Made by a program: the position numbers and the translations under genes. Below are positions 25,609 through 34,323 of a stretch of 64,000 bases of DNA, one piece after another; the first letter of the stretch is position 1; every line of letters starts with the position of its first letter. The DNA is from Salegentibacter tibetensis. Its GTDB lineage: Bacteria; Bacteroidota; Bacteroidia; Flavobacteriales; Flavobacteriaceae. Under the pieces are notes generated by a model that made no database searches, was not told the DNA's origin, and saw only the letters and a list, made by a program, of their open reading frames with translations. The stretch is from NCBI RefSeq assembly GCF_020164485.1, contig NZ_JAIQZA010000015.1, positions 1 to 64,000 of the forward strand, in the 5' to 3' direction.

Positions 25609-26886
25609 ATGCGTACTCAATCAACATTTTCCGTTTTATTCTGGATCTATTCCAAACGAGCCAAAGATAATCTGACCGTTATTTACGCCAGAATCTCTAT
25701 TAACCGTAGAAAATTAAACATCAGCCTTAAGAGAAAAGTTGATGTTACCCTATGGGATCCCAGGAAACAAAAGCTCAAAGGCAAAAGTCAGTATGCCAGG
25801 GAACTCAACCAGTTTCTGGATCAAGAGCACTCCAAATTATTTCAATGTTACCAGGACTTGAGAATGGAAGGGGGCGTTCTTTCTCCCGAAAGTATCAAGT
25901 CACGTTATTTTGGTGATAGAGAGCATCTTTTTTCTTTTGAGGACATTTTTGAATATCACAATAACAATATGTTTTCGAAATTGAAGTATAATACTTCCCG
26001 ATTATATATTATAAGTCAAAATTATATCAGACGGTTTGTGAAAAAGGAATATGGACGGAAAGACCTTTATTTAAAAGAGCTGGACTACAGTTTTGTCATA
26101 AAATTTGAAAATTACCTCCGTGCAGTCAAGCCTCGGCACTATCGTAAAAATCTTCAGCACAATGCTGTAATGAAACATATTCAACGTTTGAGAAAGATGG
26201 TCACTCTGGCCTTTCATCTGGAATGGATTAATCGTGATCCATTTGTAAAGTTTAGACCACACCTGGAACAAAAAGAAAGAGGATTTTTAACTCTGGAAGA
26301 ATTAGAGAGCATTGAAAATCTTGAACTGGAATCACCTCGACTGAAAAAAGTAAGAGACCTCTTTATTTTCAGCTGTTATACCGGGGTAAGTTATGGAGAT
26401 CTTATGCTTCTTACTCCGCAAAACCTGGTTATTGGAATTGATAAGAAATTCTGGATAATCACCAGGAGAGAAAAGAATGGGAATCAGGTAAAAGTACCTT
26501 TACTGTCAAAGGCCATCAATCTGCTTGAAGAATATAAGAATGATAAAGAATGTCTTATGAAAAATAGTCTTTTACCTGTCAGGTCGAATCAAAAGGTCAA
26601 CAGCTACTTAAAAGAAATTGTTGAAAAGTGCAATATAGAAAAGAATGTGACCTTTCACCTTGCCCGGCATACCTTTGCCACAACTGTTGCTTTGAGCAAT
26701 GGAGTTCCAATAGAAACAGTTTCTAAAATTTTAGGCCATAAAAAACTCTCTACAACCCAAATCTACGCTAAAGTAGTGGAACGCAAAGTAAGTGAAGATA
26801 TGGGATTACTACAGCAAAAATTAAATAAGCCCAGAGAGGATGAAAGTAAAAAAGATGGGGGAGAGCCAGCCAGAAAAATGAATTAG
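25609..26886 (+). CDS. Tyrosine recombinase (island integrase, IntDOT-like)
   Basis: The 425-residue protein starts MRTQSTFSVLFWIYSKRAKD at the ATG at 25609; a longer frame from 25585 has a weaker start. It has an arm-binding N-terminus (1-95), a SAM-like core-binding domain (about 105-215) and a catalytic domain. Catalytic residues seen are H-x-x-R in FHLARHTFATT, the later His in ILGHKKLSTTQIYAK, and the nucleophile Tyr in that motif. The first Arg box reads FSCYTGVSYGDL, with Ser where most families have Arg, as in CTnDOT-type integrases. It is adjacent to attL and reads into the island. Confidence 0.93.
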   Translation: MRTQSTFSVLFWIYSKRAKDNLTVIYARISINRRKLNISLKRKVDVTLWDPRKQKLKGKSQYARELNQFLDQEHSKLFQCYQDLRMEGGVLSPESIKSRYFGDREHLFSFEDIFEYHNNNMFSKLKYNTSRLYIISQNYIRRFVKKEYGRKDLYLKELDYSFVIKFENYLRAVKPRHYRKNLQHNAVMKHIQRLRKMVTLAFHLEWINRDPFVKFRPHLEQKERGFLTLEELESIENLELESPRLKKVRDLFIFSCYTGVSYGDLMLLTPQNLVIGIDKKFWIITRREKNGNQVKVPLLSKAINLLEEYKNDKECLMKNSLLPVRSNQKVNSYLKEIVEKCNIEKNVTFHLARHTFATTVALSNGVPIETVSKILGHKKLSTTQIYAKVVERKVSEDMGLLQQKLNKPREDESKKDGGEPARKMN

Positions 26887-27480
26887 GAATTTAATATTTC
26901 ACCAAACACAATAAAATTTTGTAAAATGGGTAATTATAAAAAACTAAATTTGTTAAAAAGTACGGATGGGATTAAAGTAGGTTAAGATAGGAGTATTTTA
27001 ACCTTGCGGAAGTCAAAATCACTTAGACTCTAGTTTTTTATGGGCTAACGAAACAGAAAAGTTTACCTGTGTCTGGACATTTCCTGTCTTTAGAAATAAA
27101 GCAAGCAATCTATAGCAGCATCTTTCCTTCTCATTAAAAAGCCTGTAGGTTTATAATGCGTATGGAGAAATGACTCTTCCTTTTCTGTCATGAATAACCA
27201 GAATTAGAATAGTCCTTGGTAATATCCAACACTACCAGTGTTTTATTTTTAAGCAAAAAATAGCTTATTTGTTTCCTTTCTGGATATTTTACGTACAAAT
27301 AGATCGCATTCAAAATTTATATTGTCCTTCAAGCTTTTATACATAAAATCTTTAAAACCAACCTACCTTCTTTTCATTATCTTTAAGTAGATAAAATGAA
27401 AGCAAAGTGGTATGTTATTAGAACGGGTACCGGTTTTTACTCTTCAGCTGGGGGCTAAGGTTCGGTATTTTTTTAATTAT
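26887..27480. other. Gene-free AT-rich stretch inside the island
   Basis: No credible ORF on either strand. It contains a 49-bp segment at 27132-27180 (ATTAAAAAGCCTGTAGGTTT...) that recurs with about 80% identity at 44602-44650, just outside the island. It also has a small hairpin at about 27372-27406 (CTTTTCATT..AATGAAAG). Confidence 0.5.
27132..27180 (+). repeat. Imperfect 49-bp repeat, inner copy
   Basis: The core ATTAAAAAGCCTGTAGGTTT and following TATAATGCGTATGGAGAAATGA match 44602-44650 with few mismatches. The origin is unknown. Confidence 0.55.
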
Positions 27481-27850
27481 TTACTGCGGGAAACAGATTC
27501 GCAACTTGGATAGATTTTTTTGCTTCTACAAATTCATTAAGGATTTCTGAGCGAAATTAGAATTTTTGGTTTTTAGAAAATTCAGAACAATATAGTGGTA
27601 ATTTGTGTCAAACCATTGGTCATTTCCATAGCGGTAATATCCAAATACCTGGCCATAATATGAAAAATCAATATAGGGAATCAGGTCAGTTTCAACGTCT
27701 TTTTGAAGATTTCAGTTTTTCTTTACGGCTTTTTCTACACATTTGGAGAAGCTCCTGTAATTCGATTTTACCTGACCATTATTGCTCGCAGGCTTTTTTG
27801 AGTTCTTTGTTGCTACCAATTCGCGGATAGCCAAGAATGTGCGTTTGCAT
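27481..27850 (-). pseudogene. metE: Decayed metE (cobalamin-independent methionine synthase) fragment
   Basis: From an ATG at 27850 the minus strand reads MQTHILGYPRIGSNKELKKA followed by CEQ-stop-WSGKIELQELL, the unmistakable N-terminus of MetE. Further blocks fit MetE in shifted frames: DSLY/DLIPYIDFSYY, then WFDTNYHYIV with a deletion before it, then NEFVEAKKSIQV. There are several stops and frameshifts, and the remaining 600 residues are gone. This is a relic of a chromosomal or earlier-cargo gene for the last step of methionine synthesis. A cobalamin riboswitch remnant lies upstream. Confidence 0.85.
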
Positions 27851-28044
27851 TTCTAATTTTTAATAATTAAACAATTAGTTTTTAAAGCCTTTAAAATGCT
27901 TCGTAATGCTGAGCGATAAGAAAAATAGGGGAAATAGGAGGATGTCCCGAAAGGGATACCTTTCCTTTAAAATAAAAAATTATTTTTGGTAACATCTTTA
28001 AGATCTAAGCTTCCAAACGGCGAAAGCCTTGTGCAATCAGAATA

Positions 28045-28087
28045 GGTAGGTCTCCCGACTTTTAACGGTATCTGTCATCCTTCCCGC
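28045..28087 (-). promoter_or_regulatory. Truncated cobalamin riboswitch (3' half) upstream of metE relic
   Basis: The minus strand reads GCGGGAAGGATGACAG then, after a few bases, AAAAGTCGGGAGACCTACC, matching the 3' part of the cobalamin aptamer (GGGAAG..GATGA..AGTCAGGAGACCTGCC). The 5' half, with the B12 box CCCGCAACTGT, is absent because the sequence switches at about 28088 to the xusA control region. B12 riboswitches classically repress metE, which supports both identifications. Confidence 0.72.
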
Positions 28088-28090
28088 ATT

Positions 28091-28109
28091 ATTTATAAAT
28101 ATTCTAAAT
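28091..28109 (+). promoter_or_regulatory. Iron-gene operator, upstream copy at xusA
   Basis: ATTTATAAATATTCTAAAT is a 7-5-7 inverted repeat with one mismatch. It is related to the operators at 28157, 39079 and 42839 and lies immediately upstream of the -33 TTG. Confidence 0.6.
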
Positions 28110-28114
28110 AAAAT

Positions 28115-28145
28115 TTGCGCTTTAATTTAGAAGATTTTATTTTTG
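28115..28145 (+). promoter_or_regulatory. xusA promoter
   Basis: TTG (28115-28117), a 20-nt spacer and TATTTTTG (28138-28145) make one of the best Bacteroidota promoter matches in the window. The palindromes at 28091 and 28157 flank it. Confidence 0.7.
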
Positions 28146-28156
28146 CCGTAAAATTT

Positions 28157-28175
28157 ATTTAGACTAATTCTAAAT
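28157..28175 (+). promoter_or_regulatory. Iron-gene operator, downstream copy at xusA
   Basis: ATTTAGACTAATTCTAAAT is a perfect 7-5-7 palindrome (ATTTAGA/TCTAAAT) 11 nt after the -7 box, overlapping the xusA start codon. The 19-bp length and TTAG..CTAA half-sites resemble boxes of DtxR/IdeR-MntR regulators; a Fur-type regulator is also possible. Bound protein here would block the start region. Confidence 0.7.
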
Positions 28176-30528
28176 GGTATATACTGATTTAAAGCTATAT
28201 TTTATCATATTCTTTTTAGGTTGGAGCGTACCATTAATGGCGCAAAGTTCTGATATAACTGGTAAAATTTACGGTTCTGATAATAAACCTTTACTGGGGA
28301 TAAATATTCTTATTCCTGAAATTAATAAAGGAACTGTAAGTGATAAAAATGGAGAATATCATTTAAAAAACCTCAGGCATGGGAGTTATAGTTTAAAAGT
28401 TACAGGCCTTGGATTTTCAGCAATTGTAAAGAATATAGAAATCATTGCAGGTAAAGCTCTGGAACTGGATTTCTATCTGCAAGAGAGTTTAGAAAATTTG
28501 GGTGAAGTAGCAATAATCGCTAAAAACAGGGCAGAAAATTTGAGGGAAAGTGCTTATGAAGTTTCAGTAATAGAAACTGCAGCTTACAAAAACCTATCTG
28601 GCGACCTTACTAGTTTATTAAAAACTACGCCAGGCATAAATATCAGGGAAACCGGTGGCCTTGGTTCAGATTTTAACCTTTCATTAAATGGCCTCTCAGG
28701 AAATCAAATTCGCTTTTTTATCGATGGAGTGCCAATGGAAAATTTTGGTAGTTCTATTAGCCTAAATAACTTCCCGGTTAATTTAATAAAAGATATACAG
28801 GTTTATAAAGGTGTGGTTCCAATTTCTCTGGGAGCAGATGCCCTGGGTGGTGCCGTGAATATCACCACCGAAACTAAAAGATCTTCCTTTTTAGATGCTT
28901 CATATAGCCTAGGTTCATTCAACACTAAGCGAGCCGCGGTTAATGGACAATACACAAATGAAAAATCGAAATATTATGTTCGGCTAATCACCTACTTTAA
29001 TCACTCTGACAACGATTTTGAAATGAAATCGGTTCCTCTATATGACCTGGAACTTGGTAATTATTTTGGTGAAATAAGTACTAAAAGGTTTCACAGCGCC
29101 TATACCTCTGGAATGGCCAAAGTACAAACCGGAATATTTGACAGGACCTGGGCAGATGAAATCGTTGTTTCCCTAACCTGGTCTGGCAACAGAAATAATC
29201 AGCAACACCCATCAAATAATATCAATAGGGTTTTTGGGGATTTTCATACTAAAAATGAGAATATCCTGGCTGATATTAAGTACAAAAAACAATTCGATAA
29301 ATTGGGCCTTAGTGCTCATTTGATGCACGGCAAAATCGAGCAACAAACTATAGATACTTCGGCATATCGTTATAATTGGATAGGAGAAAAATTAATGCGC
29401 TCTAATGAAGATATGAGAGGCGAATTATTTGATAGACGTTCATTTATCGTTTTAAATGATGAAGTATTAAGAAGCAATGTCCAACTGGATTATGAATTTA
29501 ACCAAAATCATAGTCTGATTGCTTCTGTTAGTCAAAATTCGTTGCAGAGGGAAGGTTATGACAAGGTGAATGAATTTAATACTTCCATAGAATTTCCAAA
29601 TTCGGTAAACAAGTATATAATTGCGGCAGGTTATGATTTTAGCACAAATTCCAAAAAATGGAAAGTAGGAGCGTTTGTGAAACAATACGTTTACGATGCT
29701 GAAATTACCACTAAAGATTTTCAGGACAATATTGTATTTAACTCAGTAAATTTAGATCAAACAGGCTTCGGGATAACGGCAACTCATTTTTTAAGTAATA
29801 CATTTCAGTTAAAATCTTCATTTGAAAAAGCTATAAGATTACCGGAAGCTTACGAAATTCTGGGAGATGGAGTTTTCACCAATCCTAATCCTCAATTAAA
29901 CCCCGAAGAGAGCGAAAATTTCAACCTTGGATTCCGTTATAAAAATCCTATTGGAACTTCGAATTTTAGAACCGAAGGGAACTTTTTTCTAAGAAATTCC
30001 ACCAATTTTATACGCTTCAGGCCAATGGGACCTTTTGGCCAATTTGAAAATATAAATAATGTTAGAACTCTTGGGGGCGAGTTGAGTAACCAGATAGTTT
30101 TTAATAGAATTCAGCTGGACCTAAATGCTACCTATCAACATATTACCGACCAAACAGAAACAGATGAAGGTTTACCTAATGTGAATTTTGAATCCAGGGT
30201 ACCTAACATTCCTTATTTATTCGGTAATCTAAGAATTGGTTACGATGCTTATGCCGATCCAGATATTGGAGTAGTTAATATTTACTGGAATTCCCGATAT
30301 GTCCACGAATTTTTCTTGAATTGGGAAAACCTTGGTAATGCAGATACTAAACCTACAATTCCTGCCCAACTTGCAAATGATTTGGAGCTGGAATTTAGTT
30401 CACCTTCCCGAAGGTATAATATGAGCTTTACTGCTGCCAATATTTTTGATACAGCACTTTACGATAATTTCAGGATCCAAAAACCTGGAAGAGCCTTTTA
30501 TTTTAAAATCAGATATAACCTAAATTAA
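28174..30528 (+). CDS. xusA: TonB-dependent outer-membrane receptor, XusA-like
   Basis: The 784 residues have signal MVYTDLKLYFIIFFLGWSVP followed by LMAQ. A carboxypeptidase-regulatory-like domain follows (about 28-110; ITGKIYGSDNKPLLGINILIP), then a plug domain (SGDLTSLLKTTPGINIRETGG, IRFFIDGVPMENFGSS) and a 22-strand barrel ending YFKIRYNLN. Gene order (receptor, DUF4374 lipoprotein, PepSY membrane protein) equals that of the xusABC xenosiderophore system of Bacteroides, so the likely ligand is a ferric siderophore. It has a strong promoter flanked by two operators. Function is inferred from synteny. Confidence 0.85.
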   Translation: MVYTDLKLYFIIFFLGWSVPLMAQSSDITGKIYGSDNKPLLGINILIPEINKGTVSDKNGEYHLKNLRHGSYSLKVTGLGFSAIVKNIEIIAGKALELDFYLQESLENLGEVAIIAKNRAENLRESAYEVSVIETAAYKNLSGDLTSLLKTTPGINIRETGGLGSDFNLSLNGLSGNQIRFFIDGVPMENFGSSISLNNFPVNLIKDIQVYKGVVPISLGADALGGAVNITTETKRSSFLDASYSLGSFNTKRAAVNGQYTNEKSKYYVRLITYFNHSDNDFEMKSVPLYDLELGNYFGEISTKRFHSAYTSGMAKVQTGIFDRTWADEIVVSLTWSGNRNNQQHPSNNINRVFGDFHTKNENILADIKYKKQFDKLGLSAHLMHGKIEQQTIDTSAYRYNWIGEKLMRSNEDMRGELFDRRSFIVLNDEVLRSNVQLDYEFNQNHSLIASVSQNSLQREGYDKVNEFNTSIEFPNSVNKYIIAAGYDFSTNSKKWKVGAFVKQYVYDAEITTKDFQDNIVFNSVNLDQTGFGITATHFLSNTFQLKSSFEKAIRLPEAYEILGDGVFTNPNPQLNPEESENFNLGFRYKNPIGTSNFRTEGNFFLRNSTNFIRFRPMGPFGQFENINNVRTLGGELSNQIVFNRIQLDLNATYQHITDQTETDEGLPNVNFESRVPNIPYLFGNLRIGYDAYADPDIGVVNIYWNSRYVHEFFLNWENLGNADTKPTIPAQLANDLELEFSSPSRRYNMSFTAANIFDTALYDNFRIQKPGRAFYFKIRYNLN

Positions 30529-30538
30529 AAATTCAATT

Positions 30539-31771
30539 ATGACAGCAATCAAAAAACTAGTATGGTTAAGTTGTTTCGGAATCCTTTTTACCGCCTGTGA
30601 AAAAGATGATAATGTAAACCCTAACCCAGAGCCAGAACCCGAATCTTCACAAATCACAATGGCTTTTAAGACAACTGGAGGTGAAGAGCCAGAATATATT
30701 ATTACTGAGGAAAATATAATGGAAGGAAGTATATCGGCTCAAGGAACCGGTATAGAGCAAACCGGTTGGAGATTTTATTACCCTGTTGGCAATACACTTT
30801 TTGCTTCAGGCTACAGCGAAGACAACAGAGCCACTGCATATACTAGCGACGAAGAGGGAATTATTAGTGCGAAGGGCCAGTTTACTTTTGATAATGCCTT
30901 AGAAATGTTTGGTCAAAGCAATGATAATGAAACTCTTCTGGCTTTTGAAATACCACGTTCGGGATACGCACCCAGGAAACTGTATTTTGTAGATGTAGAT
31001 GATGTGCAGGTAGAGAAAATAGTAGAAACTTCAATTTTTGAATCCCAGGAAGACGAATTGGTAGCCTGGCCTTCTGCAATCCAGGTAAGGGGTAATAACC
31101 TCTTTGTACCTTTCCATAAAATGGATCCCCAGGGATATTTTACTACTCCAAGTGTAGATACGGCCTTTGTAGCGATTTATTCTTACCCGAATGTTGAAGA
31201 AGAGCCTATTAAAATAATAAGTGATACCAGAACTTCTAACATAGGAGTAAATGGAGCTACTACCGGACTTATAGAAAACGAGCAGGGAGATATTTATTCT
31301 TTCTCTTCAGGAGCAACTATGGCCGGTTTTTCTCCCGCTTCCACAAAACCATCGGGCATACTACGCATTCCAAATGGTGAAACCGATTTTGATGAAGACT
31401 ATTTCTTCAACGTTGAAGAAGCTACCGGAGGCGAAAAACTCTTTTGGTTTGATTATGTTGGTAATAACAAGGCGATTGCCAGGTTATTAACTCACGATGA
31501 TGGGGCTGCCTGGGGAGCCTTTGGTAGAGATGCTTTTAACCAAAAATTAGTCATCCTGGATCTAGAAGCTCAAACTGTTACTGAAGTAGCAGACGTACAT
31601 TTACATGCTAAACGTTATTCTTCACCAGTTTTTGTAGAAGACGGTAAAATCTATGTTAGTATTGAAACCGCTAATGAAGCTTATGTTTATCAAGTAGATA
31701 TTGAAACCGCCAAAGCCACAAAAGGGGCTAAAATTGAAGGAAAGACCATTAAAGGTTTTTATAAACTCTAA
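30539..31771 (+). CDS. xusB: DUF4374 beta-propeller lipoprotein, XusB-like
   Basis: The 410-residue lipoprotein has signal MTAIKKLVWLSCFGILFTAC (Cys at 20) and a Pro/Glu-rich tether (NPNPEPEPESS). A DUF4374 beta-propeller with WRFYYPVGNTLFASGYSEDN, LVAWPSAIQVRGNNLFVPFH and LHAKRYSSPVFVEDGKIYVS follows. In Bacteroides the equivalent XusB is a surface lipoprotein that binds siderophore and passes it to XusA. It lies 10 nt after the receptor gene, so it is co-transcribed. A GC-rich hairpin right after it may lower xusC expression. Confidence 0.85.
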   Translation: MTAIKKLVWLSCFGILFTACEKDDNVNPNPEPEPESSQITMAFKTTGGEEPEYIITEENIMEGSISAQGTGIEQTGWRFYYPVGNTLFASGYSEDNRATAYTSDEEGIISAKGQFTFDNALEMFGQSNDNETLLAFEIPRSGYAPRKLYFVDVDDVQVEKIVETSIFESQEDELVAWPSAIQVRGNNLFVPFHKMDPQGYFTTPSVDTAFVAIYSYPNVEEEPIKIISDTRTSNIGVNGATTGLIENEQGDIYSFSSGATMAGFSPASTKPSGILRIPNGETDFDEDYFFNVEEATGGEKLFWFDYVGNNKAIARLLTHDDGAAWGAFGRDAFNQKLVILDLEAQTVTEVADVHLHAKRYSSPVFVEDGKIYVSIETANEAYVYQVDIETAKATKGAKIEGKTIKGFYKL

Positions 31772-31779
31772 TTATTACT

Positions 31780-31800
31780 GCCCGGCTTCGGCCGGGCTTT
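31780..31800 (+). terminator. UUCG-loop hairpin between xusB and xusC
   Basis: GCCCGGC-TTCG-GCCGGGC followed by TTTAAAA is an exceptionally stable stem in an AT-rich context, between xusB (ends 31771) and xusC (starts 31813). The T-run is short (3), so it may act as a partial terminator or as an mRNA-stabilising 3' end for xusAB. Confidence 0.65.
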
Positions 31801-31812
31801 AAAACTTTAGCA

Positions 31813-33000
31813 ATGGGAAAGAATAAACCTGGTAAAAAGTTTAGGAAATATATTCGAACACTACATTTATACCTTGGGCTGGCAACGGGCTTAGTTGTTT
31901 TTATAGTATCTATAACCGGTTGCTTATGGGTTTTTCAGGAAGAAATTACTTCCTTAACTTCTGATGTTCCAGAAGTTGTTCCGCAAAACAAGCCTGAAAT
32001 AGATCCATTAGAAGCCAAAAACATTGCGCAAAATGTTTTTCCCGGCAAACATGTTCACGGTACCCTATACGAAGGCGGAACTAGTCCTGTAGAAGTGATT
32101 TTCTATGAAGAAAAACCAGAATTCTACCAATCGCTATTTATCCATCCCTGGACCGGCGAAATTCTTCATACAGAAGATCATTTATCAGGATTTTTCCATT
32201 TTGTGCTGGATGGCCATATGCATTTGTGGTTGCCAGAGAAAATAGGTAGCCAAATTGTAGCCTGGAGTACTTTTATTTTTTTCCTTATGCTGGTATCGGG
32301 TATTATCCTATGGTGGCCTAAAAACAAAAAAATCAGAAAACAACGGACCTGGTTTCAATGGAAATCAAGTACCAAGTGGAAACGAAAAAACTATGACCTA
32401 CACCAAATTATAGGTTTCTACGCCAGCTTTATAGCTATAATCTTCATTTTTACCGGACTTATTATGACTTTTGAAACTTTTGAAAAGGCATTTTATAAAA
32501 GTATTAGGGGCGATAAAGAAGTGGTATTTTCAGTTCCTGGAAATGCAAGTGGAAGTTTCCAGAATCAAGGGCAGCAAAATGAGCCTATAAGACAATTAAT
32601 GCCTCTTCTTAAGGAAAAATTCCCAAATGCAAAAGACTACGAAATTCATTATCCCTATGATGAAAATTATAGTATTTATGTAGAAGTAAGCAATAGCGAC
32701 GGACTTTATTACGATTCAGATTATAGATTTTACGATCAAAACGACCTCTCTGAAATTCAATCTGAGAGTATTTACGGAATCTACGAAGAAGCCGGTATTG
32801 CCGAGAAAATACTGAGAATGAACTACGACATTCACGTTGGTGCTATAGCAGGATTGCCGGGTAAAATTCTTGCTTTTTTAATTAGTTTATTATGTAGTTC
32901 ACTTCCCATCACCGGATTCTTATTATGGTACGGGAAAAGGGTGAAAGCCAAATCTGCAAAAAGCAAGGAAAAACAAGTGCTCACTACTTTAAGTCAGTAA
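31813..33000 (+). CDS. xusC: PepSY-TM inner-membrane protein (ferric siderophore reductase-like), XusC-like
   Basis: The 395-residue protein has four main membrane helices: LGLATGLVVFIVSITGCLWVF (about 19-39), IVAWSTFIFFLMLVSGIILWW (139-160), ASFIAIIFIFTGLIMTF (about 200-218) and ILAFLISLLCSSLPITGFLLWYG (350-372). Conserved His residues sit in RTLHLYLG, HFVLDGHMHLW, NYDLHQIIGFY and MNYDIHVG, which could ligate haem. PepSY-TM proteins of siderophore loci are thought to reduce ferric siderophores at the periplasmic face. It closes the xus operon after the hairpin at 31780. Confidence 0.85.
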   Translation: MGKNKPGKKFRKYIRTLHLYLGLATGLVVFIVSITGCLWVFQEEITSLTSDVPEVVPQNKPEIDPLEAKNIAQNVFPGKHVHGTLYEGGTSPVEVIFYEEKPEFYQSLFIHPWTGEILHTEDHLSGFFHFVLDGHMHLWLPEKIGSQIVAWSTFIFFLMLVSGIILWWPKNKKIRKQRTWFQWKSSTKWKRKNYDLHQIIGFYASFIAIIFIFTGLIMTFETFEKAFYKSIRGDKEVVFSVPGNASGSFQNQGQQNEPIRQLMPLLKEKFPNAKDYEIHYPYDENYSIYVEVSNSDGLYYDSDYRFYDQNDLSEIQSESIYGIYEEAGIAEKILRMNYDIHVGAIAGLPGKILAFLISLLCSSLPITGFLLWYGKRVKAKSAKSKEKQVLTTLSQ

Positions 33001-34035
33001 ACTACCTCGGGGCAGGCGCCTGGAGACATAATTGGAAAATATATTTAGATAAATCTCGATTATCGAGTAAATTTAATGGCAGAAATAGGTAGAAGATAGC
33101 TTTATTTCTTATTAAGTTTTAAAGGATTTATTTAAAGGTTGATCAAAGGAAATAAAACTATATGGAATATCGAAAATGACAGCAAGAGGGTAACACGCTA
33201 CGCGATGTTGGGTAGTCATTTTCCTATTGTTTTACATCATTTGAATGCAGGTTGCATCAAACCCTATGTAAATATCAAAACAGTGGGTAAGTTTTTTATG
33301 AAAAAATGCTCTCAGCCCAGTAACCATGGTAAATTTTTTATGAAAAAATGAATTTTTAAAACTACTCACCACTTTTACTTCCATTCCGCAAAAGCTTCAT
33401 TTCAGCAAAAGAGGTTCATTACAATTGTCTTGGACACGAGCCAAAAAACTTTGAAGATGAATTGGTAAATGAGATAATTCGTTGAAACTTTTTGCCTCAA
33501 GTCCGCCTGGTCCGAACTGAAATTCAACAATCAGAATTTCAAGTTTTCTCTTTTTTTGGAAGCTTCCGACACCACCTTCCCTTTTGCTGCCAAAGAAATA
33601 AGCTTTGAAATTAATCGGAGTGCATAAACCGGCTTACCTATTTATAACTCCTCTATAATTTCAAAGCTTGAAGATACAGTGGGCACCAAAAGGTAATGCG
33701 AAGGCGCTGGAAGAAGTAAATGAAAATAGCGGAACTATCAATTCACTCTGATCTACATCCGGTTCCAGTTCACCCTCAAAAGGAAAATGCTCCAGATGAA
33801 AAAAGTAAATGACTGAAAAGAGTTTTCAACATCGGTAGCATTTTTAAAATAGGACTTTAATTCCATTTGAACTTTTGAATTTTACTCCCTAATTTTTATT
33901 GATGTGTTTTAGTCTGTATTAAAGTTTTAACCCCCTATCATTACTGAAGTTATCAACAATAGTACTTTTAGGTTACGGAAGTTATGGGCTACATTTAGAG
34001 TTAATTGGACACTCCTTTAACTTAAAAGTTCTGTT
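33001..34035. other. About 1 kb without an intact gene (island interior)
   Basis: No credible ORF. It contains a 10-bp palindrome CAGGCGCCTG at about 33012, a 23-bp direct repeat beginning GGTAA(G/A)TTTTTTATGAAAA (33286-33308 and 33328-33350), and codon-like stretches broken by stops (33370-33830) that I cannot assign. It is probably decayed cargo. Confidence 0.45.
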
Positions 34036-34323
34036 ATGGAAAAAGGATTTTCTCGGCCTTTGCGACAAAGCCTTCATTCCCTCGAAGTGAAGATAGATGA
34101 GCTCATAAGAGCTACAAAGGTACAGCCCTTGACACATACCGAATACCTCCTACTAGATAATGCTGATTTTATTCAGCTATTTAAAATCACGGCCAGGACA
34201 GCACAACACTGGAGAGAAGATGGGGTGATTGAATTCCTGCAGATTAAAGGAAAGATCTATTATAAAATTGGCGATGTCAAAGCTTTTATTGACCGACATC
34301 GCCAGGCAAGAAAACAGCGATGA
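34036..34323 (+). CDS. Helix-turn-helix (excisionase/MerR-like) protein
   Basis: The 95 residues have an N-terminal helix (FSRPLRQSLHSLEVKIDELI) and an HTH_17-type domain, LLDNADFIQLFKITARTAQHWREDGVIEFLQIKGKIYYKIGD..FIDRH, as in the small excisionase-like proteins of Bacteroidota mobile elements. It may control excision or cargo genes. It overlaps the next gene by 4 nt (ATGA), so the two form one unit. Confidence 0.78.
   Translation: MEKGFSRPLRQSLHSLEVKIDELIRATKVQPLTHTEYLLLDNADFIQLFKITARTAQHWREDGVIEFLQIKGKIYYKIGDVKAFIDRHRQARKQR

Noticed and set aside
27603-27830. Open frame of 75 codons on the plus strand
   Set aside because: It is antisense to the MetE N-terminal relic, whose protein identity on the other strand is clear.
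33139-33351. Open frame of 70 codons after the xus operon
   Set aside because: Its end consists of a duplicated 23-bp DNA repeat (KFFMKK twice), with no promoter and no recognisable protein features.
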